Notes: generated from the letters alone by a model not told the origin. Counted from the first letter of the stretch, positions 1 through 11,513 are shown. The stretch is DNA of 64,000 nt from Phytophthora sp. 'mugwort' (GCA_033558025.1 JAUCEF010000016.1:1984001-2048000); one strand, 5' to 3'. A program made the numbers and translations.

Positions 1-265
1 AATGAAATTGAACCGTTTTCTGGTTCACACGAAATTAATGCATTGACACCGAAAATGGGACCCACGAAATTGGGCCCGTGCTACTTCAACTACGGAGGAG
101 GGTGCTGGACTATACAGATCTTTTGGATACTAAATAAACAAATATGGGGTCACTATATAAGCCAGGGCTTGATTATACAACGCGTGGAGAATGAGGATAA
201 ACTATATTTGAGGGTTCAGAATATAACAGCATTGGCCTGAATAATTCAGCGACGTGGTGTAATTA

Positions 266-496
266 TTGCATTCTTTGGAAAGTTGGATATGGGGGCAAAG
301 CGAAGAAGATATAACTATCGCAATGCCCCCATGGCATCAACTGGCTCTTCTCGACTCAGAAGAAGCCTACGACTTACCGAGACGTGGTCATGTGTTGTGC
401 AGCTGTGCTCATAACGTGGATTTCGAATATTGTCGTGTTTGCAATGCCCGCCACACGATGATTGAAAGGAGGTTAAGATGCAAAAGTTCGACGTGA
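266..496 (+). pseudogene. MULE transposase N-terminal zinc-finger relic
   Basis: A 76-codon open stretch with the cysteine pattern C-S-C then C-R-V-C followed by R-R-L-R-C. This layout resembles the N-terminal FLYWCH-like zinc-binding part of the SWIM-finger MULE transposases common in oomycetes; the MULE at 16045 in this window has a related start. Nothing catalytic follows: the Harbinger element begins 55 bases downstream. I see no convincing continuation of the MULE beyond that element, so this is an isolated fragment. Family assignment is inference from the cysteine spacing and is moderately uncertain. Bases 1-265 hold no other recognisable gene. Confidence 0.4.
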
Positions 497-752
497 GTAG
501 TAACTTCTAGAACATTATGTGTACGTTTTTTTAATTTATGCTAATTCTTAGGTCGTGTTTGCGCAAAACGACGTGTCATCGAAATGAACAGTTTAAAAAG
601 TTCCATCGGGAAATGGCAATTCGACAAATGAGTTTTTAAAAAAACGTGTTCGCGAGGATTGTGAATGTGTTTGTTTTTCCAATGACCAAAAACCGGGTTT
701 CCCAACTTGCAATAGTGACACGCTCTTCAACAGAAATTGCCGTCCGATCAAC

Positions 753-1852
753 ATGGCCGGTGTTGATGATGACGACGCGTTGGAGGACGAAATGATTCTG
801 ATGCTCGCGGTTGAGCTAGCGAGCGAGTCGACGTATGATATCCGGAAAGAGAAGGTGCCGCGCTTGCTCCCAGGGGTCCGTGTACACTGTTCCGTGCCAT
901 CTACAACTCGCCGAATGTGCCGTTGTTTCGAGACCATTTTCGCATGAATTGCGCGGCTTTTGACTTGCTGTTCGAGCTCTGTGGCCAGTTCATCTCGGAG
1001 ACCATTCGCAATCCACGAGAGGCGCTTGGCGTGGCCATTGACTGGCTGGGAAGCGCTCCATCGTGTAGGAAGCAAGGGCTTTACTTCAATTTGTCGTTCT
1101 CTATGCTCGGCCTCCAAGCTATCCTACAAGGCCTCCACACGCTCATGAAGATGCTGACGCGGGTTCCAGATAAGTTCAAGACCAAGTTCCCCTACTATGG
1201 CCAAGCTCTCTGTGCCATTGATGGTGCACATATCCCGCTCACCTTTGCTCGAGCGGACGCAGAGCGCTTCCGGAATCGAAAGGGCTGGATCAGCATAAAT
1301 GTGCTTGTGGCATCGGATTGGTCAATGCGCTGCTGCTTTGCGTTTGTCGGTGCTGACGGGAGCGCTCACGATGCCACAATGCTTCAGTGAAGCCGATTCA
1401 TGTCTACCATCCCAGAGAGCTTCTACGCGATGGCCGATGCAGGCTATGGCCTGGATGACATGGTGCTCACTCCACTTCGTGGTGTCCGCTACCACCTCAA
1501 GGAATGGGCAAAGCAGCGCCACGGTCGGCCTCAGAATGGAAAGAAGCTGTTCAGTTTACGGCACGCCAAAACTCGTAATATTGTCGAGCGATTGATTGGT
1601 GTACTCAAGCGTCGCTTTCGAGTTCTTCGTTCGGGCATGGAATGCGAGTTTGGGACGAGCAAGGCGTCCATCTACGCGTGCATGCTGCTGCATAACTTCA
1701 TTCGAGACGTTGATCGGAAGGACCGCGAAAAGGACCTGGTCGACAGACCCAATCCCGAGCAAGACCAATGGGACGCTACTCGAGAAGACCACGAGATTCT
1801 CGGTGACTATCCGCACAACGACAAGCTCCAAAATGGCGAGCGCTTAGAATAA
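753..1852 (+). pseudogene. Harbinger (DDE_4-type) transposase, broken
   Basis: Catalyses cut-and-paste transposition in intact relatives. The DDE triad is visible: Asp in CAIDGAHIP (codon 1220), Asp in MADAGYGL (codon 1436) and Glu in IVERLIGVLKRRF (codon 1586). The N-terminal acidic part (753 to about 850) is in frame 3, while the rest is in frame 2, so there is a frameshift near 840-880. A single in-frame TGA at 1388-1390 interrupts the domain between the two Asp residues; the reading frame is otherwise unchanged across it. A possible C-terminal piece containing MWEKYQEF lies at about 1890-2050, reached by a further frame change or a short intron. The gene converges on the Myb-like partner of the same element. 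Confidence 0.85.
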
Positions 1853-2227
1853 TAACCGCTATAGCATTTGACTTCAGGGATTGTACATCCTGGTGTTCGT
1901 GGATGCGTCGTCGACTATGTGGGAAAAGTACCAGGAATTCCGAGCAGCCGCTGACGACTCCGAGAGCTCAGATGAAGACGACACGACGAAATACAAGAAC
2001 AATACGAGGGCGAGGAAGAAGAGTAGACACACACCGGCTTTTAGATTAATAGACGTATTCATTCACGCAACAAAAAATGGCATGCTAATATATGGCTCGC
2101 TCGTGTATCCGCTGAACATCAATGGATTGTCTGATTTATGGCTCGAAACTCGTGTCCGTCTAGTCATCGAATCGCTCTGTTTCTTCGATACGCCTAGCTT
2201 GCTTGAGCTTCAACGCAAAGTATTCGA

Positions 2228-3111
2228 TTACACCTTCATCATGGCGCTTTTGTCGTCGCCATCGTCCTCCTTTGGCTTCTTGGACCCACGCTTCTCTGCG
2301 GCTGCTGCTGCGCCATCGCGAATGCGCTTCACGTTGTTCTTGCGCTCTTGAGCGCTAGGTGGTGGAGGGATGATCGTTAGCTTTTTCTCGCTGCAGTATC
2401 TCCATCCGCCAGCGCACGTCCTTCTTCGAAGCTTGCAACTACGTCAGTCAGGGATGACGCGCTTTCTCCAGTAGCGCGGGCATCACCTATTGGACCAGTC
2501 AACGTCAACGTTGGAATCAATTTGATGCGATGCGCAATACCAACGTACCAGCAATGTAGTTGCAGACGATGTGGTGCTCGAAGCCAACAGGCTTGAACTC
2601 CAGAATCTGCTTCTTGTCTTTTGGCTTCGACTCGATAAGGCTGGCCCAAGCGTCATCTCCCAACGCTGGCTTCCCCAGGCTAACGCCGGCTCCACTTTTT
2701 CATCAATGGTCTTGAACAAGTCGTAGTCGCCCATTATACGTCCAGCTTGGACTCGTACTGGCCTAGCACAGAGACATTAGTGAGCGTAGATAGTTGGCAG
2801 CACGAGCAAATGCGTACCTTTGACGCGGTTGACTCCTAGCGACTTGTTCAGGGTGGCAACGGTCTCGGTCCACCCCTTTGTCTTGATGTCTTTGTCGGCC
2901 TTAAACGCTGGATTATGGCGCTTCTCTAGGGACGCTTCCAGGAGTGCTGTCTCCTGCGTCTTCGTCCACTTAGCTCTGTCGCTCCCATCCTCTGCGCTCG
3001 TTTCCCTTCGTTTCCTTTTGCTTTCTCTCTCGTTTCCCTTTGTGTTCTCTCTCGTTGCACTTCGTTTCCCTTTGCTTTCCGTCTGAGTGGGTGTCGCTAA
3101 CCTGCACTCAT
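2228..3111 (-). pseudogene. Myb/SANT-like Harbinger partner protein, broken
   Basis: PIF/Harbinger elements usually encode a Myb-like protein that works with the transposase in DNA binding and nuclear import. Read on the minus strand, an ATG at 3111 is followed by a Lys/Arg/Glu-rich leader, then AKWTKTQETALLEA and KGWTETVATLNKSLG, the tryptophan-spaced pattern of a SANT/Myb helix bundle. A probable short intron with GT..AG ends follows (about 2763-2820), then VGFEHHIVCNYIAG, another probable intron, and a basic, Ala- and Lys-rich tail ending at the stop 2228-2230. Frame changes after the first intron and within the last exon show decay. Intron positions are judged by eye. Confidence 0.7.
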
Positions 3112-3663
3112 GATCGTTACATGCACTCTAGTCTCACAACCAGCAGGTGGTTGAAATGAAGTTGGACAAAATTCATGGGGTGGGTGAATTTGGATTTGCT
3201 TCATTTGAAGTCAAAATGGCATTCAGAGCCCATGTGTTCCTTCATTTTCGACAAATGTTCATTCGGGCCCCAAAATGATCATTTATGGGCCTCCGCGAAC
3301 ACGGCCTTAGCTGAATTCGGTATTGAGAGTAGGCATAGACATTTGTAAACGTTTCTAATATCCAGCCGTTGCTTTCGTCGATGCAACCATTCGATAGCGT
3401 TAGAGCACAAGGAATGGGCGAATGCGTTACACGTTGTCAGCGAGAGCCATAAACGCAAGAAAGGCGACTTTAACCAACGACGAATTCTTCAGGGTATTGA
3501 ATTCAATAGTATAGATCGCCTCTCAAACGTTTTTTTTATTTAGGTCAGTATCGGCTTTAGAAGGGTATAAATCTATTACAGTGTGACCATCACTCAGCAG
3601 TCGTAAAGGATCTGAGTATTACGGTAAACCTCAGCTGAGATTACTTCGTGAGTGTTCTTTGAC

Positions 3664-3679
3664 AGTCATTCTCGAATTT
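3664..3679 (+). promoter_or_regulatory. Oomycete Inr/FPR-like core promoter
   Basis: AGTCATTCTCGAATTT matches 13 of 16 positions of the oomycete core promoter consensus GCTCATTYYNCAWTTT and lies 25 bases before the ATG of the CRN-type reading frame. The position relative to the start codon is as expected and supports that start. Confidence 0.5.
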
Positions 3680-3688
3680 TCTGCCGCA

Positions 3689-4895
3689 ATGACTCGAGAA
3701 GTGTGGTTCTAGCTGGTTGATTGCGCTGACAATGCCAAGGTATTTCGACTCCGAGATGCAGTGAAGGTGAAATACAGCGACAGTCACCTCGCAGGCGTTG
3801 CCGTGTGCGACGTCAGAGTCTTCGATAACCGGGCGACGTACGATGCGAAGCAGGAGTCTCTGAAATTGTCATCTTCATTGGGTCATTATGGGAAGGATGA
3901 AGAACCCGCTAATCGTGGCAATGCCGACGAAGCGTCCTGTTGTTTCGGCGTCGGAAGTTGGTGAAGAAGAGGAACCTAGTGCTCGGGCCGCTGTATCGAT
4001 GGGTCCTGATGTGGCTTCTTCTTCGTGTGATAACCTTCGCATAATTGGAAAGCGAAATGACTAACAGAAAGGCAGTTGTGTCAAGCCCTCACATTTTAGA
4101 AGCCGACAGTTTACAGTTTCGATTGGTTGAAAGGGAAGAGGCGACTACGACCGCAGCGAAGTGCTTCAGCAATATCATCGCGGCTAATGGCATTACAGCA
4201 TCAGATCGCACGAACCAGGTTATGCCTGTTTGCTCTGAAATTTCTGGTTTGGGAAAAATGCGTATGCTGGAAGAAGGCGGCACGATTTCGCAAGCGATGA
4301 AGCTGGACCCCAAAAACGCGTTGTCCCCCCTGATTGTTCCGTACTTTAACGGGTTTAGTCTCCAACCAGTCGAGCAATCGATGCCGATTGAGGCGTCTTT
4401 CTCATGGCGGCTGTTGCATCGATTTTTGTTTTGCACAAGAATTGCGCGTATAGGTTTAACAAGTGGTTCATGTGCGACTATCTTGTAATGAAAGTCAGCT
4501 GACATTGAGTGATGCCATTGACGTCATCGAGCTTAAGCTGCGTCAGAGAGTGCAAGGAAGAGGGGATGTTGTACCTCTTTCTTGGCATCGATGAATATCA
4601 AATGATCGAAAACTTGGATGCTCCTCGAAAGAATCCTAACACGTCACTCCTGCGTGAACTCGTGAAACCATAGGAGCTTTCCTGTGCTCGAAGTCGTCGA
4701 ATCTGGTTGTGTTGTCCATGTTTCCTGGAACGGAATTGGGTGTGATTGCATCAAGTTCAATTGCCAATTCCTCGTATTACGTGACGGAGTGCCTTCCCAT
4801 GACCTTGTTTCATTCTCTCTCGGAGGAAGCACGATATAAGGTAGTGCAACTGGCCGAGGTGAGCGGTATTGGCGGGCGAGTTGGTTGACGCGCTC
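3689..4895 (+). pseudogene. Crinkler (CRN)-type effector, decayed
   Basis: From the ATG at 3689 the frame encodes a short N-terminal domain containing LRDAVKVKYSDSHLAG and DVRVFDNRATYDAKQ, which I recognise as the ubiquitin-like N-terminal module of Crinkler-type host-translocated proteins of Phytophthora. A later section (about 4045-4890) resembles the P-loop-like region found downstream in many CRN proteins, with VCSEISGLGKMRML as a degraded Walker-A-like motif, DAIDVIELKLRQRVQG, and a stretch ending SLSEEARYK near 4850. A TAG at 3710-3712, at least three frame changes and stops near 4670 make it non-functional. The 3' part stops where the minus-strand MULE begins, so the gene was probably truncated by that insertion. 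No signal peptide could be judged. Family identity rests on memory of the motifs, not on a search. Confidence 0.6.
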
Positions 4896-6646
4896 TTCCA
4901 TACTCAATATCGCACTTTAGATTGGCAAACCGCCGAGCTAACTTTTCAGTGTCAGCAACGAAGTCGGGAAGGTTCGTATGATCACCTTGAAAAGAAGCGT
5001 TCATCTCGCGGTTAAATCTCTCGAGCGGATTATTTGTACAACTCACAGCATCGCGCGTTTATGGCTCCACGTTCCAGAGTCTTGGTGGGAACTTCATAAT
5101 CCATGTTCGATGAAAGTATCTCCAAAATGATGCCCATTTGCTTGCCGAGTAGTGGATACTAGCGACCTCGCACTTCGTCTTAATCTTCTCCACCACCCAC
5201 GGGATTCCTTGCTTTTCAACCTTTTTCTACGGCACGACCGTCAGCATATCTAGAACGCCACTCTTCATGGCTAGTTGCACTCTCGATCACCAATTCAGTA
5301 CTTCGTCATGCGTCTCCTACAAGCCTGCTTAAAGTGGAACAGACACCCAATTGGCGAAATCAAGCCCCCCCCCCTAGCTCGAATCAGCCCGGCTTCGAAG
5401 TCGTAATAAACGAATTCAGGGTCCATCGAATCATCTGTAGCATCCAAGACGTGCCGAATCGCGTAAAAGTATGTAGAATATTTTTTTGATGTTGCCAGTA
5501 CAAACGTGCCCGGAAAATAGCCTTTTTGTAGGCCGATCGTAGGTTGTAAAAAAACAAAAATAATAATACACTGCTTGAGTTTCGGGGGTACGCATCGGAA
5601 CGTACCATCCACAAACAGCGAGTTTTTTTCTGCATCAACATGTCCAACAGCACTGGGTGACCCCAACCAAGGAGGCGTTCTCGCGTCTTACTCAATTTGC
5701 CATAGTAAGAGTAATGGAACAACAGAAAATTGGTGTCGGTAGCCAGTCCACTGTCATTCAGCACCTGAGACCATGGAGACACGTCGATCTGACCGTAGAC
5801 GAACCACCAAACTCTTCGGCCCTGACGCGGTTGCTCCAGCGCATCACGTACTCTCTTGTCAAACCAACAATCGAAACGTTGGGCTCTCTAGTACCCTATG
5901 ACTGGGTACGAACAGTATCCCAAATCTCAGATTGACTGAGTATCATCGTCACAGATAATTGATCTTCTTCGCGTTTCATCAATTCGGAAAAGTTGCGCTG
6001 AATACTGGGAACTTCGTTCGTATCCGCTCTCGCAGAACGACCACACGTATGATGTACAAAGTTTGTGTAGCGTCCTAGGTTAAAAACAAAATCACATTTT
6101 CCTGTGCACGGCATGAGGTAGTGACTACATCGATAGCTCACCTTCGTCTTGTATTTATTCGCCCTCGAGCATTTATACCCGTCGATCCACATCGTAGTTC
6201 TACCTGTGCGTACCATACCATGTCCACCACCATCAACACTCTCCGTAGGACATCATCCTGCGTCGACTGTAGTGTGATCTGTTCTCCATCGCGAGAAAGG
6301 CCATCGGTGACTAAGTCGTCACCGAAGTCGAATTCATATTCGTCCAAATACGGATCACGGCCAGTACCTTCATCGGGTTTGTCTTGATGAGCATGGGCTT
6401 CATGGCTGCTTTCGTCGTCAGGAATGCTAAGCTCAACTTCAAGGGCGCTGTAATTGCTTCAGCCACAAGTTGAGTCGATTGTTCAGCCATCAGTGCGACT
6501 ATTTCAACTACAGATTGAGTTGTTTGCTCTGACATCGTTGCAACTGCTTCAGCTACAAGTTGAGTGGATTGTTCAGCAATAACTGATGCATGCCGGCTAA
6601 TTGAAAGCCGAGTGATCATTTGAGGTGAAAGTGCGACTCGGTTCAT
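4810..6646 (-). pseudogene. MULE (Mutator-like) transposase relic
   Basis: Read on the minus strand from about 6646: an N-terminal Gln/Ala-rich stretch with three near repeats of AEQSTQLVAEA, an acidic linker (YLDEYEFDFGDDLV), a FLYWCH-like zinc part (MWIDGYKCSRANKYKTK, about 6216-5896), the MULE catalytic core with LFVDGTFRCVPPK and FVYYDFEAGL (5666-5295), and the late motif CTNNPLERFNREM (5046-4990). The order and spacing fit a single oomycete MULE transposase. The pieces fall in different frames, with at least four frameshifts and stops. It overlaps the broken 3' end of the CRN-type gene. Terminal inverted repeats were not found. Confidence 0.8.
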
Positions 6647-6649
6647 CTA

Positions 6650-7019
6650 CTCATAGATAAGAAAGCTTAGACGTGCATTTATTCGTAGCGTAAGGAACAT
6701 CTTCTATTGAGACCTACCCGGTCTCGATCCCTGTGCGTTGTCAGCCAATCGCTGACTTCGTCTGAGACCTCTATCACCTCGACTTCGCGCGGGCGACTTA
6801 CGTGGCCGACGCATCATTCTGGTATGGTGTCAACACGACTGTTTGCGTTGTTGGCTGCACGAAAAAGCTCCTGTAACGGAATTTTTTAAAACGGACGAAC
6901 GTGTTGGAAGCACAGCTATCAGTGAGCTTTTCTGAGTCGACAACATGCACATGGTCGATTGTCCAGTATCGCAGAAAGGCTTACTACCGACAGGCCTTTT
7001 TCCAAAGTAACACTGTGCT
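6650..7019. other. Intergenic, no gene recognised
   Basis: Between the MULE start and the tandem repeats there are only short open frames without recognisable motifs. The sequence GGCGCAATTA and the palindrome-rich repeat begin at its right edge. Confidence 0.5.
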
Positions 7020-7508
7020 GGGTGTAATTACACAGGCGCAATTAAGAGCAGCTGAGCGTGCTGCTTTCATGTGGTATTCTCCGGTGTAATTACTCCGGCA
7101 CAGTTACATGGTATGAAGCTACTGAGCTTGCTGCTTTCATGTAGTATTCTCCCGGTGTAATTACTCCGGCGCAATTACATGGTATGAAGCTACTGAGCTT
7201 GCTGCTTTCATGTAGTATTCTCCCGGTGTAATTACTCCGGCGCAATTACATGGTATGAAGCTACTGAGCTTGCTGCTTTCATGTAGTATTCTCCCGGTGT
7301 AATTACTCCGGCGCAATTACATGGTATGAAGCTACTGAGCTTGCTGCTTTCATGTAGCATTCTCCCGGTGTAATTACTCCGGCGCAATTACATGGTATGA
7401 AGCTACTGAGCTTGCTGCTTTCATGTAGCATTCTCCCGGTGTAATTACTCCGGCGCAATTACATGGTATGGAGCTGCTGAGCTTGCTGATTCCATGTGGT
7501 AATCTTCA
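7020..7508. repeat. 71-bp tandem repeat array (six units plus a diverged one)
   Basis: The motif GGTGTAATTACTCCGG starts at 7083, 7154, 7225, 7296, 7367 and 7438, an exact 71-bp period; a diverged copy starts at 7020 and the last unit fades at about 7508. Units differ by only a few bases. Each unit carries an inverted repeat, TGTAATT and AATTACA separated by a GC-rich spacer; the first diverged copy has a perfect 12-bp palindrome GTGTAATTACAC at 7021-7032. There is no open reading frame running through the array, so it is more likely a small satellite or subterminal transposon repeat than coding sequence. Confidence 0.9.
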
Positions 7509-8480
7509 TGAGTTTGAAGCATGTGTTGTAACATGACCTATTAGAGCGCGTAAGCAGTATGGGCGAAACGAAAACCTGAGAAATCTGAGAAATTCTGATA
7601 ATTTTTCGTGCTTTCAATCTCGTTGTATTGGCTGAGGACCATAACTTCCGTCTGCGCTTTATCCAACGAAACGAAATCAGAGGTAAAGCCAGTGTGAAAT
7701 CTACCGCTAGGACTAAGATGAACTCCGACAGCGGCGATGATGATCTTGTCTAGCCCCGTGTGGCGAAGGAGATGCTGGAAGCTTTGTGTGTAAATCGTTC
7801 ATGGATACTGGGAACCGGCGTCAAGGATCGCTATCACGGGTAGGTGTTGCTGTACGAGTCTAAACCTCGCTTTTGCAGTTTTAGAAGCGGCGTTTCGTTT
7901 TTTAATTGCTACCCAGCTGTTGCGGCATTCCTTAACGGCTGCGGTTGCTCTAAAACGTCATCTACTTCCGTGTGCACTTCGCTCGTGCCGCTTGCGGCCT
8001 CGTTGCGCTTCTTCCTGACTGCATACTTCCGTAGAAGAAAACAGGAGCGATCCCGACATGCGCGGAAGCTAATGTTGTAGATAGCGTCGAGTTTAGCGGG
8101 GTGGCTAGTCCTTTCCACACCCCGGTTACTGCTTTGCACTCCACAGCAAACGGAGGTGTGGCAAGGAATTCATCCAAGGGAGGCTTATCAGTGGCGGTAT
8201 TGAATCAAGAGCGTTGGTCTGGCTCGCCCACTTCTTCCCTCGTCGTCGGGAACTGCAGCCTGCTGCTGCACCGGACTATCTTGTTCGGAGGCCGAGCGAA
8301 TGGATTCGTCTTGCCCGAGTTGAATAGGCACAGTGGAGGCGCAAGAGAGCAGGTCGCGTGTAGACTTGTCGCTCTCGACATTATTGCTGGGGTCGGAACT
8401 GATTTGATTCGTTGCGTTGTAAAAAGCTTAAGGTCTCTTTTGGATTCTCGTGACGAAGTTAGAAACGATCTTTTTTTTTC
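7509..8480. other. Unassigned region with coding-like fragments
   Basis: Several short frames occur on both strands (for example 7909-8177 minus, with a basic stretch RKYAVRKKRNEAA, and 8205-8492 minus). None continues for more than about 100 codons and none shows a motif that I recognise. They may be remains of a transposon-encoded protein. Confidence 0.3.
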
Positions 8481-8730
8481 GGGTACTTCCATGAATGTGG
8501 ACCTAACAGCTGCAATTCCCCCCCAGTGCGTACCTTTCCCTCAGTGTGGACCTACCAACAATAGTTAGGTGGCGCATACTTCATCATAATGCAACCCACA
8601 TAGTCTTCGCCAACCACGGTCGACTCAAGCAGCGCTTCAACCTGGCCTTACATATCTAGAATGCGCCTTAACCTTGACCGCCCTTCCCCTCGCCAGGATC
8701 AAACAAAGCCAGAGCACGCTCAACTGCTAG

Positions 8731-9033
8731 GTATCTGACGGTGACAACAGCGTTGCCGCCCTTGTCGGCAATGGCGCCGGGTGCGCCGACATCGGACTCG
8801 AGTGCTTCATCGACCACTCTGCTACTGAATGTTCACGAGACACCGAAACGAATGCATTCCTGGACTGCGCGGGTTTCAACGCGGCCACGCTCGTCGAAGC
8901 TGGCACGCCGACGAAGGAGACTGGGCTCGCGCTCCATTCAATGATAGGAGCTGAACCGCACAAACCGAGATTGAAGACATGGGATCCCTGTACCGTACCG
9001 CGTACCTGTTTGCGAGACGAATGCCTCCGGTAA
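8731..9033 (+). pseudogene. Unidentified Cys-containing open fragment inside the inverted repeat
   Basis: One frame stays open for 100 codons, from just after a TAG at 8728 to a TAA at 9031, without an initiating ATG near its left end. It contains NGAGCADIGLECFIDHSA and TKETGLALHSMIGAE. The composition looks protein-like, but I do not recognise a family. Its place between long inverted repeats suggests either the remnant of the element's own protein or a captured host exon (a Pack-type element). Neither can be decided from the sequence alone. Confidence 0.3.
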
Positions 9034-9293
9034 TATGCACCACCTAAGTTTAGTTGGTAGGTCTACACTGAGGGAAAGGTCCACACTGGGGGAAATTGCA
9101 GCTGTTAGGCCCGTTCTTATTTCCCCGCTCCCGGCTCCCGGGAGATAATTCAGCATCACTGTTAAATAAAATGCGAAGGCTTAGGGCAAGTGGCGCGGTG
9201 CAGTCTCCCGAGAATCTCCCGCTCCGAGTTTTGGTTTCGCGCCGCTGGGAGAGGGACGACTGGTGGTAACAGCAAGACCCCCACAGCGCGATC

Positions 9294-10426
9294 ATGGAGG
9301 ACTTGGAACACGTCGAGGGCTCGATGGACACCTACAAGAAGTGGATCGCCAACGCGCTGCGTGCTGAATGCAGACGTCTGAAGGCCACACCTGCATCGCA
9401 CAACAAGGCGTCGTATCTGCTAGCCCTGCGAGCCTGTCTGCTTGTGACGGGGACTATCACGGCAACTGGTGTGGTGCAGAGCCCCTTTCAGCCGACCAAA
9501 CCCGACAGAAATACGGTCGACTATGTGTTCAGGCTCCTGACCGTACTTTTTTCGGATGGCTACTGTGGCAGAATGTCAACATTTGGTGATGTTGCAACCC
9601 GGCATGCACTCGACACCCACACGATAGGAAGCGCGTCTGATTATTGGGGTAGGGTGGCATCAGCATATAACGACGAAGGTGAGAAAGCTTTAATGCTTTG
9701 CTGATATGCGAGTAATATTTTCGAGCATAGATCCTGCGGCATTTAAGAGCCATGATAGCAAGAAGCTGTGGAAGGAAGTGGCTCGTGTTTACGGCGGAGT
9801 CGACTCGCGGTTCACCACGTCCAGCAATAACGCACCTTTCACCGCATTTCACGGAGGCAGGATGGATCTGTATTACTTGCACGTACTGACCACGGTTACA
9901 AAGCCAAACCTGCACGCCTGCGTGGTCCAGACGCCGCCATCGGAAATGATGGCGGACTCAATTCGCGCTGAACCTCGAGCGAAGGCAACGGCCACGAGGA
10001 CGACACCGAGCAAAGCGGGTAGGTTACTAATATTATCTGCTAAATATTGGATGTACACTAACTGAATTTGCCTGATGTGTCGTATGCCGAACAACATTGC
10101 GGACAGACAATGTTGTTGAAGTTCTCAAGGCGATAACAAGCAATGAAGATAAGGCCTTGCTGGCAAAGCGTCAAATCGTCTTCTTTGAAGAAAGTCTTAC
10201 CCTGAGCGTCAGAAGCATGCCCCCGCCGAGAAGGAGCATGATGCGGCTATGAAGGCTAGTCGTATTCGAGAAAAGAAAAAGACGCGGTCGAGTTACTCGT
10301 GCCGCTGCAGAATAACCTTTTGGAAATGCGCCGAGTTCTAGCTGATCCTCAATGGCAAGGACATGTAGAAGAAGACAACGAGGTGGTCGATCTGCAGAAC
10401 GTTATTGCTAAGCTAAGGGTGAGATG
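9294..10426 (+). pseudogene. Harbinger 2 partner protein, three exons, late frameshift
   Basis: Exon 1 starts at the ATG 9294 (MEDLEHVEGSMDTYKKW) and runs to about 9678. A 52-nt GT..AG intron (9679-9730) leads in frame to exon 2 (AAFKSHDSKKLWKEVARVYG, to about 10018), and a second intron (10019-10106) leads in frame to exon 3 with VVEVLKAITSNEDKALLAKR and QIVFFEESL. The layout of a conserved W-containing helical domain and a C-terminal EESL tail matches the accessory proteins encoded by oomycete Harbinger elements. After about 10200 the frame changes and the tail (LADPQWQGHVEEDNEV) continues in another frame to a stop at 10424. Exon boundaries are by eye, but phase is kept at both introns. 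Confidence 0.6.
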
Positions 10427-10470
10427 AGGGCGTGCCTACATTCACCGTGAATTTGGTGTGCTAATAAAAA

Positions 10471-11505
10471 TCAATTCGTTTTAATAAAGTTTACTTTGTG
10501 CGGGGTTTCAAACTCTGCTACATACCGCTGTGGTGAAGTAGTATTACGGCGGTGCTTCGACTTGGACTGCCGCATTTCTTTGAACGTTGTGGCTGGGTCT
10601 TCGATAACAGTGTGACCAAATGAACTTTCGAATTTCCTCTCAGAGTATACGCACGTGCGGGATGTCTTGTTTGATGTATCGATACTTGATGGGATGTAGC
10701 TCAGTTCGCGTTCTTCTCGGCTTATGTAAGGTTTGTCGAACTTCACCGACGACTCCGTAGTCATTTTCGTGGCTGTTCACACAAAAGTTGTGCAGACGCA
10801 TTATTGTATGGACCACAGGTGATACATTCCAGCCCAACTTCAGGAGGCTTTTTTAGTATACGCCATTTGTTTTCACCATAAGTCCAAATGACTGCTCAAC
10901 TCTGATACGCAGTTGACTAACGAAAAAGTTGAGCGTATTATTAAACTCATTCATTCCGTCAGCCGCACTGTATGGAGTAAGAATTGTCTCTGTAGGTATG
11001 TATGCATCATCTCCCACAAGGTAGACACCACGAGGAAGATTAGTACAGACACTATTCAAGGAGGAAAGCAGAAAAACTCGCACATCATTCGTACCACTAG
11101 GACATTAAATGGAGAACGATGTGAAGCGAGATAGGTGATCACGTGAAGCTTGTACATTGACACCGTAACTGTGATAGTGACCAGAAAAGTACGAGGTTAT
11201 ATGAGCCATTTCACGTTTAGTAGGATTCTTAATACGACACAACCAGCCGTCTACAGCACCTATACAACCTCTTAATGCGCCATGCATACTGATTGATGCG
11301 AAGGCATTGCCTTGATCTTTCATCTGCTTCCGATGATGGGAACCTAGTAGCTAACGACTCGCATGCAAGCAATGCATGCATACTAGAATCCACGTAACGA
11401 AAAAATGTTGGCACACCCAACGAGGCAATTTGAGAAATGTCCTTATAGGTAGGAGCCGCCGGCCAGCCATCTTAAAGTACAATGCAAGACAATCTCAGTA
11501 CGAAC
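10471..11505 (-). pseudogene. Harbinger 2 DDE transposase, catalytic part
   Basis: Read on the minus strand: LHCTLRWLAGGSY (about 11500-11455), ASLGVPTFFRYVD, GCIGAVDGWLCRI with the first catalytic Asp (about 11265), YLVGDDAYIPTET with the second Asp (about 11010), RIRVEQSFGLMV with the Glu (about 10890), and IMRLHNFCVNSHEND. All three catalytic positions are present. Frame changes near 11450, 11330 and 10850, plus a few stops, separate the blocks. The N-terminal region that should precede LRWLAGG is not on this strand but in the opposite orientation at 11514-11765. Confidence 0.8.
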
Positions 11506-11513
11506 TGTAGCAT

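Larger units (their letters stand above)
551..3306. mobile_element. PIF/Harbinger DNA transposon 1, complete ends
   Basis: The left end reads GGTCGTGTTTGCG from 551 and the right end, read inwards on the minus strand from 3306, is GGCCGTGTTCGCG, an 11 of 13 match. Both ends are flanked by TTA (548-550 and 3307-3309), the 3-bp target duplication typical of the PIF/Harbinger superfamily. The 2756-bp element carries two convergent genes, as expected for the family: a DDE transposase on the plus strand and a Myb/SANT-like DNA-binding partner on the minus strand. Both genes are broken, so the copy is probably not autonomous now. Confidence 0.88.

Noticed and set aside
7020..7508. CRISPR-like array
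   Set aside because: The whole 71-bp unit repeats, without unique spacers, and the genome is eukaryotic.
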